Shown here: in pieces, positions 1-5,311 of the stretch | How the letters are laid out: every line of letters begins with the position of its first letter | Position numbering within the stretch: position 1 is the first letter of the stretch | Origin: JBDKTK01 sp039680225 | GTDB taxonomy: Bacteria; Desulfobacterota; Syntrophia; Syntrophales; UBA4778 | Reading direction: 5' to 3' | DNA: 5,311 nucleotides | Assembly (NCBI GenBank): GCA_039680225.1 | Contig: JBDKTK010000112.1 | Location: 1 to 5,311, forward strand | Notes under the pieces: generated by a model | Databases searched by the model: none | Seen by the model: only the letters and a program-made list of their open reading frames with translations | What the model was told of the DNA's origin: nothing | Position numbers and translations under genes: made by a program

Positions 1-147
1 TCCAATGCATAGGCAACGAAATCAACCCTGTATGGAAGCTTGGATTCATGCTCTTTGGCAAACCGGGCGATCTCGAGCAGCCCGGCAATAGCGCTTGCAT
101 TATCATCAGCTCCAGGTTGACTGCCGCAGACATCATAATGAGCGCTA
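1..147 (-). pseudogene. M28-family zinc aminopeptidase, 5'-truncated remnant (continues past the left edge)
   Basis: Read on the minus strand, this stretch encodes SAHYDVCGSQPGADDNASAI followed by a helix GLLEIARFAKEHESKLPY and then RVDFVAYAL. In M28 peptidases the His of the HxD motif and the Asp of the GADDN motif bind the two active-site zinc ions, and the catalytic Glu pair usually follows a strand like VAYALE, which here runs off the window edge. Recognisable similarity begins abruptly at AHYD. Upstream in the same frame come FSSKSLS and a TAA stop (165-167), with no ATG, GTG or TTG between the stop and the motif. The N-terminal domain that should precede it is not recognisable in any frame of 148-330. 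I therefore read it as a gene that has lost its 5' part. A simple frameshift is less likely because no homologous sequence is seen further upstream. The family is clear; pseudogene status depends on the unseen 3' half only for completeness. Confidence 0.72.
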
Positions 148-286
148 AGACTTTTTGATGAAAATTAATGTCCTACAAAATACCAGGATAAATACATACA
201 TGTTGACTGATTTCCACTATGGATTTGAATAAATGACAACTACGGCGGATTAAGGAGAGGCGGTTATCGGACAAGCTTTCAACAAG

Positions 287-323
287 AAAAGCCCCCTGCA
301 GCGCAACCCGGCAGGGGGCTTTT
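287..323 (-). terminator. Rho-independent terminator of the chemoreceptor gene
   Basis: A perfect 13-bp inverted repeat (AAAAGCCCCCTGC at 287-299 and its complement at 311-323) encloses an 11-nt loop. On the minus strand the G+C-rich stem is followed by TTTTCTTGTT, a reasonable U-tract. It begins about 10 nt after the stop codon of the minus-strand MCP gene, so it most likely ends that transcript. On the plus strand the stem also ends in TTTT, so weak activity in the other direction is possible. Confidence 0.88.
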
Positions 324-332
324 CGGAGTAAA

Positions 333-1826
333 TTATTGATGCCCTTCGGCCGCTCCGGAGTCGAGGAGGAGGTAATCCCCCGCCGGTTCCCTGTGCAGCC
401 CCGAGCCGTTGACGGCGCCCTTGATCACAAGGGCAAGCTCCGCGACATACGTCTTCATGTGCTGGGCCTGGGCGCTCAGCTCCTCCGAGGCGCTGGCCGA
501 CTCTTCAGCGCTGGCCGCGTTTTGCTGAGTGATACCTTCTATCTTCTGAATGGAATCTTTCACTTTCATTATGGATTCGGCAACACTCACGCTCAAAGTG
601 CCTACCTCTTTGATCTTTTCGGAAGTCTCTTTGCCGTGGTCTCCCATCCTGTAAAATTCCGACATTGTCTTGTCGATCAGTTCGGTCCCTTCATGGACAT
701 ATTGCTGAGTCTCACCGATCAGGCTCCCCGTTTGCCTCGCCGCTTCGGCGGCCCGCAGGGCCAGGTTCCTGACCTCGTCGGCGACCACCGCGAAGCCAGC
801 GCCGCTCTCGCCCGCGCGGGCGGCCTCGACCGCCGCATTCAGGGCGAGCAGGTTCGTCTGAAAGGCGATCTCGTCTATGGTCTTAATAATGGAAGCTGTC
901 TTCTCGCTCGCGCCGGCTATTTTGCCCATGCATTCCTTATTGTTTTTGATCGCCCGGTTCGAACTTTTCATTGCCTCGAGCGTTTTTTCCCGGAGCTGGT
1001 CCAGTATGCCGAGGTTTGCCTCTGTCCGCCGGACCAGTTCGAATGTCTCTTCCGAGAAGGATACGGCTTCCTCTACAAGACCGCTCTGGCTCGAGGCGCC
1101 TTCGGCAAGCTGCTGGCTGGACGATGATACCTGGCCCGCAGCCCCGGCCACCTGCTCGGCGCCCTCTCCCAGGCCGTCGATGACTCTCTGGATCGGTTTG
1201 GTAATCGACATCAGGATAAAGAACCCGAGGCAACCGATTATCACAAGTCCGACCAGGCTGAAAATGATCACCTCCAGGGATATATTGTAGACAACCTGGT
1301 CATACCTGGTATTGGGCACGCCTACGTAGAACATGCCTATCACCTCGCGCTTTTCATTGCGGACCGGCTCGTAGGCGGTCTGGTAGACCTTCCCGACCAC
1401 GTTGGCCTTCCCTGTATATGACTGGCCTCCCCTGATGACCTTGTCCGCCACGTTCGCCGCAGCCTGGGTGCCGGTTGCCCGCTTACCGCTTTCGTTCTTG
1501 ATGGTTGTGGCAATCCTCGTGTCCCCCTGGAAAATGGTCACAGCATCCCCTGTCAATTCGGAAATCCTGTCGATCAGGGCATTGTTGTCATTGATCAGAG
1601 TCTCCCCCTTGTAAAGCTTTCCCTCCTTGACGGACCATTCCCCCGGGACCTTCTCGATGAAATAATTAAAGCTCAACGCCATGTCGCCCCGGAGCTTTTC
1701 CTGGGCGGTGAGGATAATTTTGTCGCGAACCGTGTAGACCGTGAACGCAGCCATCAGAATCAGCACAACAGCAAAAAGGGCCAGCAACAGCAATGCCTTA
1801 GTCCGCAATTTCATTTGTATTTTCAT
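333..1826 (-). CDS. Methyl-accepting chemotaxis protein with single-Cache-like sensor domain
   Basis: This is a 497-residue transmembrane chemoreceptor that would pass ligand information to CheA/CheW. TM1 spans about residues 11-33 and TM2 about 183-207. The region between them (about 34-180) is periplasmic and resembles the single-Cache (sCache_3-like) sensor fold, with WSVKEGKLYKGETLIND, ELTGDAVTIFQGDTRIATT, GKVYQTAYEPV and EVIGMFYVGVP. After TM2 only the first HAMP helix (SITKPIQRVIDGL, 207-219) is evident, then a long coiled coil. The conserved signalling hairpin tip EIAFQTNLLALNAAVEAARA (319-338) is followed by GFAVVADEVRNLA (344-356). A likely methylation segment is ASAEESASASEEL (438-450). 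There is no C-terminal NWETF-type CheR/CheB docking pentapeptide; the protein ends in a polar tail, GAAEGHQ. The start is supported by AAGGGG (1834-1839 on the minus strand), 7 nt before the ATG; a second ATG at codon 5 has no such site. Transcription probably ends at the 287-323 hairpin. The ligand cannot be predicted. Confidence 0.95.
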   Translation of the reverse strand: MKIQMKLRTKALLLLALFAVVLILMAAFTVYTVRDKIILTAQEKLRGDMALSFNYFIEKVPGEWSVKEGKLYKGETLINDNNALIDRISELTGDAVTIFQGDTRIATTIKNESGKRATGTQAAANVADKVIRGGQSYTGKANVVGKVYQTAYEPVRNEKREVIGMFYVGVPNTRYDQVVYNISLEVIIFSLVGLVIIGCLGFFILMSITKPIQRVIDGLGEGAEQVAGAAGQVSSSSQQLAEGASSQSGLVEEAVSFSEETFELVRRTEANLGILDQLREKTLEAMKSSNRAIKNNKECMGKIAGASEKTASIIKTIDEIAFQTNLLALNAAVEAARAGESGAGFAVVADEVRNLALRAAEAARQTGSLIGETQQYVHEGTELIDKTMSEFYRMGDHGKETSEKIKEVGTLSVSVAESIMKVKDSIQKIEGITQQNAASAEESASASEELSAQAQHMKTYVAELALVIKGAVNGSGLHREPAGDYLLLDSGAAEGHQ

Positions 1827-1903
1827 AAAGGATCCCCTTCTCCCATATTGGATATGAAATCTACCCCTCAGGCCCCCCCGAGTCGGGTAACATGCATTAT
1901 CAG

Positions 1904-1931
1904 AATTCGGTTTTTTGGAAATAAAACTTTA
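1904..1931 (-). promoter_or_regulatory. Candidate sigma-28 (FliA-type) promoter for the chemoreceptor
   Basis: On the minus strand TAAAGTTT (1931-1924) matches the sigma-28 -35 consensus at all eight positions. After 12 nt it is followed by ACCGAATT (1911-1904), which keeps only the CCGA core of the GCCGATAA -10 element. The usual spacer is 11 nt. The position, about 78 nt before the MCP start, and the known control of chemotaxis genes by FliA make it plausible. The degenerate -10 and the extra spacer base keep the confidence low. Confidence 0.35.
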
Positions 1932-2163
1932 GAAAAAAAGGATAATCGTAACACAGTGGCTCCGTGTTTGATGCAAACGCGCAGAAATGACCCTCTGAAA
2001 TATCAGCGCCGGCCGGTTTTAGTCCTATGTAGTTATTTTGTGAGCCAAAACCATTGCGCAGGTTTTTGCTTCTGTGATACTTAGGCGAACAATCAAGGGG
2101 CTCCATTAACTATCTTGGAACTTGACCGGGAACTTGAATGCATAAAAGGCAGGCAAAATAAAA

Positions 2164-2202
2164 CGAGGGCGGGTCCCCAAGAGGCAAGGGGACCCGCCCT
2201 CG
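2164..2202 (-). terminator. Rho-independent terminator of tRNA-Ala
   Basis: A perfect 15-bp stem (CGAGGGCGGGTCCCC at 2164-2178 and its complement at 2188-2202) encloses a 9-nt loop. On the minus strand it is followed by TTTTATTTTGCC. It lies 11 nt beyond the encoded CCA end of the tRNA, so it ends the tRNA transcript. The plus-strand side lacks a U-tract. Confidence 0.92.
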
Positions 2203-2213
2203 CATGTGTATTC

Positions 2214-2289
2214 TGGTGGAGATGAGGGGGCTCGAACCCCTGACCCCGGCATTGCGAACGCCGTGCTCTCCCAGCTGAGCTACATCCCC
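2214..2289 (-). tRNA. tRNA-Ala, anticodon CGC
   Basis: The minus strand folds into a complete 76-nt cloverleaf including an encoded CCA (2216-2214). The acceptor arms are GGGGATG and CATCTCC with discriminator A73. They contain the G3-U70 wobble pair that identifies alanine tRNAs. The D arm is GCTC/GAGC. The anticodon stem CGGCG/TGCCG holds the loop TTCGCAA, giving anticodon CGC, which reads GCG codons. The T arm is AGGGG-TTCGAGC-CCCCT. It stands alone between its own promoter (2308-2335) and terminator (2164-2202), so it appears monocistronic. Confidence 0.97.
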
Positions 2290-2307
2290 TTTATGTGAAG
2301 GGTATTT

Positions 2308-2335
2308 TTTATATGAACTGGCCCGATGAGGTCAA
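2308..2335 (-). promoter_or_regulatory. Sigma-70-type promoter of tRNA-Ala
   Basis: On the minus strand TTGACC (2335-2330) and TATAAA (2313-2308) each match the sigma-70 consensus at five of six positions and are separated by 16 nt. Initiation about 7 nt downstream would leave a leader of roughly 10-12 nt before the mature tRNA end at 2289, which is normal for a tRNA gene. Confidence 0.72.
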
Positions 2336-2426
2336 GCAATTATCAGGAGCTGCCACTTGGACAGGCTCAGTGACCGTGTGCGGCTGATTTCAGACGACTC
2401 AAATAATTCCATTTGGAGAGGTACCT

Positions 2427-3500
2427 ATGGCGAGAATTGACAGTTTTTTCAAGTTCATCCACGATGAAGGCGCGTCGGACCTCCACCTGTTTGCCGGCTG
2501 CAAGGCGGCGATGAGGGTGCGGGGCGATATGGAACGGTTCGGGGAGGAAGTCCTCGATGACGAAGCGCTCACCGAAATGCTTTACGAGATCTGCCCGGAA
2601 GACAAGATCAGGACCTTCGAGGCGACCGGCGACGTTGACTTCGGCTACGAGGTCCCGGAGCTTGCCCGGTACCGCTGCAACTATTTCCGCCAGAAATACG
2701 GAGTGGGGGCCGTTTTCAGAGAGATCCCGAGCAAGATCGCGACCCTGGAGCAGCTCGGCATGCCGCCCATTTTCAAGGAGCTTGCCATGCTCCCCCGCGG
2801 GCTCGTTCTTGTCACCGGCCCGACCGGAAGCGGAAAATCGACCACCCTGGCCGCGATCATCGACCATGCCAACGCCCGCCGCAAGGGGCATATAATTACG
2901 GTCGAGGACCCGATCGAATTCGTCCACCAGGGGAAGGCCTGCGTCATTAACCATCGCGAGATCGGCGCCCACACAAATGGTTTCGCCTCGGCGCTGAGGG
3001 CCGCCCTGCGCGAGGACCCCGATATCATCCTCGTCGGCGAAATGCGCGATCTGGAGACCACGGCGCTGGCCATTGAAGCCGCCAACACCGGCCACCTTGT
3101 CTTCGCCACGCTCCATACAATGGGCGCGACCCGGACCGTGGACAGGATCATCGACCAGTTCCCGGCCGACCCGCAGCAGCAGATCCGGATGTCCCTTTCG
3201 GAATCGCTCAAAGCGGTGATTTCGCAGGCCCTGTTCCGCAGGGTGGACAAAAAGGCCAGGGTCGCGGCCCTGGAGATCCTCATCTGCAACACTGCGGCCG
3301 CCAACCTGATCAGGGAGGAAAAGACCTTCCAGTTGATGTCGATCATCCAGACATCAAGGAAAATGGGGATGCTCTCGCTCGACGACGCCATCCTGGAGCT
3401 GCTCCAGCGCAAGTGGATCAGCGCCGAAGAGGCTTACGAAAAGGCTTTCGATAAAAAGAAGTTCGTGGGATTCCTCAGGACCCCGCCCCCCGAGTGGTAG
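2427..3500 (+). CDS. pilT: Twitching motility ATPase PilT (type IV pilus retraction motor)
   Basis: This is a 357-residue hexameric secretion-type ATPase that works at the cytoplasmic base of the type IV pilus and drives pilin depolymerisation for twitching. The N-terminal PAS-like domain (about 1-110) carries the opening ASDLHLFAG motif (16-24). The ATPase core has Walker A GPTGSGKST (131-139), the Asp box HIITVEDPIE (155-164), Walker B PDIILVGEMRD (198-208) and the His box HLVFATLHT (223-231). The C-terminal ANLIREEKTFQLMSIIQTS segment (292-310) is the PilT signature region needed for retraction, which separates it from PilB extension ATPases. Its length is normal for PilT. The start is fixed by GGAGAGG (2415-2421), 5 nt before the ATG. 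No other pilus gene lies nearby, so it is a solitary copy here; a PilT paralogue or a PilU-like partner cannot be excluded. Its last 26 bp overlap the convergent TPR gene. Confidence 0.95.
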   Translation: MARIDSFFKFIHDEGASDLHLFAGCKAAMRVRGDMERFGEEVLDDEALTEMLYEICPEDKIRTFEATGDVDFGYEVPELARYRCNYFRQKYGVGAVFREIPSKIATLEQLGMPPIFKELAMLPRGLVLVTGPTGSGKSTTLAAIIDHANARRKGHIITVEDPIEFVHQGKACVINHREIGAHTNGFASALRAALREDPDIILVGEMRDLETTALAIEAANTGHLVFATLHTMGATRTVDRIIDQFPADPQQQIRMSLSESLKAVISQALFRRVDKKARVAALEILICNTAAANLIREEKTFQLMSIIQTSRKMGMLSLDDAILELLQRKWISAEEAYEKAFDKKKFVGFLRTPPPEW

Positions 3501-4428
3501 CCTTCTCGAAGGCGGAAGAGGCAAGCTCGCGCTCTCCCAGCGCATCGTAGGAGCGCGCGAGGTAAAGGTAGTAGAAGGGATTGCCGGCTTCCCGCTCGAT
3601 GGCCATTTTGAATGCGGAAACTGCCTGCTCGTGGTCTTCATGGCGGGCGAGCATGTTTCCGAGGCGGTTGAAGAAATGCGCCCCGGATTCGGGCCGCAGC
3701 GATACGGCTTTCTCGTAGGCATCCCAGGCGTCCTGAAATTTTTCAAGGCAGTTATGGGCATCGCCCAAATCGCAGTAGTACATGGGATTTGAGGGTGATA
3801 TCCTGATTGCTTTAAGGAACGCCCGCTCGGCCCTGCCGCACTCGTTTGCCCCCATAAAGGCCATCCCGAGCCTGCCATAATATGTATGCGCTTCGGCGGC
3901 ATCGGCCTGGGCGGCCCTCTCGAATTCTTCTTCCGCCCCGTCGTAATCTCCCGCCGCAATCTGCGCGTTTCCAAGCCGCATGATGACCGCCGTCGAGCCC
4001 GGCTCCATTGCGATTACCTTTTTGAATGCTGCTATGGCGCTCTGGAATCTCTCCGCCTTGAAATAGGCGTCACCAAGGGTGGTGAGGAGGCTGACGTCGT
4101 CCTTCTGGAGAGAGACCGCTTTTTCACAGATTTCGATCAGGCGATTGTACCGGCCCTGCTCCCGGTAGATCCTGACGAGTTCGTCAAATGCAAACCCGGT
4201 AAAGACATTCCCTTTGAATTCTTTTTCCAGCAGGTCCTCAAAACATTCCACGGCCTTTTCCGTGCTGCCCTTGTCGAGATAAGCCCACGCCAGGGCAAGC
4301 ACGAAAGAATCTTCACCCGGGTTATGTTTTATAAGCTCTTTGTATATTATAATCGCCTCGTCATACCGCCCGCTTTTGACAAGCTGTTCGGCAAGGCGAT
4401 AACTCATATCCTTATCAGCATTGTCCAT
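3475..4428 (-). CDS. Tetratricopeptide repeat protein (about nine TPR units)
   Basis: The 317-residue product is almost wholly built of 34-residue TPR helix pairs. Units start near residues 7, 41, 79, 113, 147, 182, 216, 250 and 284. The typical W/L-G-Y-A-F-A-P pattern shows in stretches such as LGDAYFKAERFQSAIAAFKK (118-137) and LGDAHNCLEKFQDAWDAYEK (221-240). No signal peptide, membrane segment or extra catalytic domain is visible, so it is probably a cytoplasmic scaffold; its partner is unknown. The proximity to pilT is suggestive because some TPR proteins support type IV pili, but the genes are on opposite strands and that link is only a guess. The ATG at 4428 has no good Shine-Dalgarno sequence; a second ATG at codon 8 is also poorly served. 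An in-frame TAA lies just upstream, so the gene cannot start earlier at the nearby ATG. The stop codon lies inside the pilT reading frame. Confidence 0.88.
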   Translation of the reverse strand: MDNADKDMSYRLAEQLVKSGRYDEAIIIYKELIKHNPGEDSFVLALAWAYLDKGSTEKAVECFEDLLEKEFKGNVFTGFAFDELVRIYREQGRYNRLIEICEKAVSLQKDDVSLLTTLGDAYFKAERFQSAIAAFKKVIAMEPGSTAVIMRLGNAQIAAGDYDGAEEEFERAAQADAAEAHTYYGRLGMAFMGANECGRAERAFLKAIRISPSNPMYYCDLGDAHNCLEKFQDAWDAYEKAVSLRPESGAHFFNRLGNMLARHEDHEQAVSAFKMAIEREAGNPFYYLYLARSYDALGERELASSAFEKATTRGAGS

Positions 4429-4434
4429 AAATAC

Positions 4435-4463
4435 TTTTTATTCCATTTGAAAGGATGTTGCAA
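4435..4463 (-). promoter_or_regulatory. Candidate promoter of the TPR gene (possibly giving a leaderless mRNA)
   Basis: On the minus strand TTGCAA (4463-4458), a 17-nt spacer and TAAAAA (4440-4435) each match sigma-70 elements at four of six positions. Only 6 nt separate the -10 element from the ATG, so initiation at the usual distance would fall on the start codon itself. This agrees with the lack of a clear ribosome-binding site. AT-rich DNA gives such matches easily, so this is tentative. Confidence 0.28.
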
Positions 4464-4587
4464 GAGGGTGAGCATAGACATCGACCTGTTCCTAACCTCG
4501 AATCTATTTAAAACGACTATCCCGATTTATTCCATTTTAACACCCTGAATCGCAAACGTAAAAATGTCATACACATTGTTCTACTTA

Positions 4588-4616
4588 TTGACAGAAAATC
4601 TAAATTCCGCTACTTG
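4588..4616 (+). promoter_or_regulatory. Candidate promoter of the truncated secreted-protein gene
   Basis: A perfect -35 hexamer TTGACA (4588-4593) is followed after 17 nt by TACTTG (4611-4616), a poor -10 element. The predicted start near 4623 would give a leader of about 33 nt that includes the AAGGAG site at 4642-4647. The spacing is right but the -10 is weak. Confidence 0.27.
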
Positions 4617-4655
4617 AAACCAAAATTCCCCATCTGGTGAAAAGGAGAATTTATT

Positions 4656-4997
4656 ATGAAAAGGAAGAGAATTTCAGCATCAGCACTGTCATTCATTTGG
4701 TTATTTTCCTTTTTGAGTCTTAACGCTCTTGCCCAAGACACCAGGCCGACACTAACAAAGCATGCCCCGATTACGGAGCAGTTGATAACTATGATAGAGC
4801 ATAATTCGGAGCTGAAAGGAATGCTTGTTCATTCAATTGAATCGGCGAAAAAGGTTAATCCGGATAAGTTGACAAATCCGGCCCAGACGTTGGAAGAATA
4901 CTATGCTTTTGTGGATTGGGCGGCAACGGCGATGCCTTGGTCGATTTTACCGAATCTGCCTTATCGATTTCAAATTGACAGTTCCGCAAACAACTAA
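4656..4997 (+). CDS. Truncated secreted protein resembling the N-terminus of a phosphatidylserine-decarboxylase-like protein
   Basis: The 113-residue frame has a strong AAGGAG site (4642-4647), 8 nt before the ATG, and a classical signal peptide: KRKR, a hydrophobic core at about residues 8-22, and an ALA/QD cleavage site after residue 26. The mature part has ITEQLITMIEHNSELKGML (39-57) and then NPAQTLEEYYAFVDWAATAM (74-93) and PWSILPNLPY (94-103). From memory, this matches the N-terminal region of exported phosphatidylserine-decarboxylase-like proteins, which run several hundred residues further and carry the catalytic domain. Here the similarity stops at PY (residue 103, about position 4964), and ten unrelated residues (RFQIDSSANN) lead to a stop. 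The catalytic part is absent, so no enzyme activity is expected. It is probably a gene remnant, though a short exported peptide could still be made. The DNA is clearly more AT-rich than the pilT, TPR and mutT genes around it. The family call is from recall and is moderate. Confidence 0.6.
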   Translation: MKRKRISASALSFIWLFSFLSLNALAQDTRPTLTKHAPITEQLITMIEHNSELKGMLVHSIESAKKVNPDKLTNPAQTLEEYYAFVDWAATAMPWSILPNLPYRFQIDSSANN

Positions 4998-5058
4998 TGG
5001 CGCCTATAAACATATCTTAATGGGTGAGGAATACGGTAAAATCACATTAAAGAAATGA
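4963..5058 (+). pseudogene. Out-of-frame 3' tail of another gene, possibly a medium-chain dehydrogenase
   Basis: In the +1 frame relative to the preceding CDS, the sequence reads IDFKLTVPQTT, then NGAYKHILMGEEYGKITLKK, then TGA at 5056-5058. The pattern AYKHILMGEEYGKITL resembles the extreme C-terminus of zinc-binding dehydrogenase/quinone-oxidoreductase family proteins, where an AH-x-gGe-x-GKivl motif is common. It begins just where similarity of the upstream frame to its own family ends (about 4964). That suggests a deletion or recombination joined the front of one gene to the back of another, out of frame. The fragment has no start codon of its own before the motif and is very short, so the family assignment is weak. 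Confidence 0.38.
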
Positions 5059-5073
5059 CTGTAAGTTGAAAAA

Positions 5074-5311
5074 ATGCAAATAGTAACGGCGGCAATAATG
5101 GAAAAAGACGGCAGGATACTGCTGGCGCGCCGCAGGAAAGGAGACCGCCAGGAGAGGAAGTGGGAATTCCCCGGAGGGAAGATTGAGCCGGGTGAGACGC
5201 CCGAGATTTGTCTCGCCAGGGAGCTGCGCGAAGAGTTCGGGATTGCAGCCGAGGTCCTGGATTATTTCGGCGCGAGCATCTATGAATACGGGCACGGGAC
5301 GATTGACCTGA
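5074..5311 (+). CDS. mutT: MutT-type Nudix hydrolase (8-oxo-dGTP diphosphatase-like), partial at the right edge
   Basis: The first 79 codons are present and the frame is open at the window end. The start reads MQIVTAAIMEKDGRILLARR, as in MutT proteins, where a beta strand is followed by the substrate-contacting LLARR. KWEFPGGKIE (29-38) leads into a complete Nudix box from residue 35 to 57: G35-x5-E41-x7-R49-E50-L-x-E53-E54-x-G56-I57. These residues bind the divalent metals used to hydrolyse nucleoside triphosphates to monophosphates and pyrophosphate. MutT removes 8-oxo-dGTP and so prevents mutations; other Nudix NTPases share this layout, so the exact substrate is an inference. The ATG at 5074 has no strong Shine-Dalgarno sequence (TAAG about 8 nt upstream is the best) and follows the 5056-5058 stop by 15 nt. 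A TATAAA at 5005-5010 might serve as a -10 element but has no good -35. Codon use is GC-rich, unlike the DNA just upstream. Confidence 0.93.
   Translation, partial: MQIVTAAIMEKDGRILLARRRKGDRQERKWEFPGGKIEPGETPEICLARELREEFGIAAEVLDYFGASIYEYGHGTIDL

Larger units (their letters stand above)
1827..2213. other. Gene-free interval between the chemoreceptor and the tRNA
   Basis: The 387 bases between the MCP start and the tRNA 3' end hold the MCP ribosome-binding site, the candidate sigma-28 promoter (1904-1931) and the tRNA terminator (2164-2202). Short reading frames cross it on both strands, for example a 68-codon frame at 1900-2106 on the minus strand, but none has recognisable protein sequence. 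A short imperfect hairpin lies at 1963-1981 and an 8-bp palindrome CCGGCCGG lies near 2010. I see no known riboswitch fold, sigma-54 site or repeat array. The MCP leader would start inside this interval. Confidence 0.6.

Noticed and set aside
203..230. TTGACT followed by TTGAAT on the plus strand as a promoter
   Set aside because: The -10 element is weak and no plus-strand gene follows; the next feature is the terminator of a minus-strand gene.
336..1127. Long plus-strand open frame (263 codons) and shorter ones nested in the chemoreceptor gene
   Set aside because: They run antisense to a gene with clear MCP motifs, have no recognisable domain, and arise from GC-rich codon bias.
1963..1981. 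Imperfect 8-bp hairpin with a 3-nt loop as an RNA element or operator
   Set aside because: It is short, contains a mismatch or wobble, and has no T-tract or known motif nearby.
1815..2106. Small frames on both strands in the MCP-tRNA interval
   Set aside because: They have no ribosome-binding site or recognisable sequence, and they overlap the MCP start and its candidate promoter.
2214..2289. tRNA-Ala as an integration site for a mobile element
   Set aside because: No integrase gene and no repeated copy of the tRNA 3' end is seen in the window.
2402..2407. AATAAT as a -10 element for pilT
   Set aside because: There is no matching -35 element, and a start there would place the initiation point on the ribosome-binding site.
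2367..3412. Two long minus-strand open frames opposite pilT
   Set aside because: Their translations are low-complexity and Arg/Ser/Ala-rich, with no family motif, while the plus strand has every PilT motif.
3886..4548. Plus-strand 220-codon frame opposite the TPR gene
   Set aside because: The minus strand shows regular 34-residue TPR periodicity over the same stretch, so the plus frame is a shadow.
5047..5295. Minus-strand 82-codon frame opposite mutT
   Set aside because: The plus strand carries a complete Nudix box; the minus frame is its shadow.

Overview
The window comes from a GC-rich, motile Gram-negative bacterium. The style of the chemoreceptor, a PilT ATPase with all its motor motifs, and the high GC of the intact genes point towards the Deltaproteobacteria/Desulfobacterota. 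That placement is an inference from protein style and is not proven.

Layout from left to right. (1) Positions 1-147, minus strand: the middle of an M28-family zinc aminopeptidase, cut off upstream by an in-frame stop at 165-167 with no start codon between. It is probably a decaying gene. (2) Positions 287-323: a strong hairpin terminator. (3) Positions 333-1826, minus strand: a membrane chemoreceptor (MCP) with a single-Cache-like periplasmic sensor. A possible flagellar sigma-28 promoter lies at 1904-1931. (4) Positions 1827-2213: a mostly gene-free stretch holding that promoter and the terminator of the next gene. (5) Positions 2214-2289, minus strand: a complete tRNA-Ala(CGC) with encoded CCA, its own promoter and its own terminator. 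(6) Positions 2427-3500, plus strand: pilT, the twitching-motility retraction ATPase. (7) Positions 3475-4428, minus strand: a protein made almost entirely of TPR repeats, which overlaps the 3' end of pilT tail to tail by 26 bp. (8) Positions 4656-4997, plus strand: a short secreted protein that looks like the N-terminal part of a phosphatidylserine-decarboxylase-like protein. It is broken off and joined to the out-of-frame tail of another gene, possibly a dehydrogenase, ending at 5058. (9) Positions 5074 to the window end: the 5' part of a MutT-type Nudix hydrolase.

Two themes run through the window. The first is surface behaviour: the chemoreceptor and the pilus retraction motor sit near each other but on opposite strands, separated by the tRNA unit, so they are not one operon. 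The second is gene decay: both the left end and the 4.6-5.06 kb region hold truncated genes in visibly more AT-rich DNA, between well-kept GC-rich genes. I found no CRISPR array, no complete insertion sequence and no defence or phage module, and nothing that amounts to a new multi-gene system. The most unusual parts are the chimeric remnant at 4656-5058, the convergent pilT/TPR overlap, and a possible leaderless start of the TPR gene.
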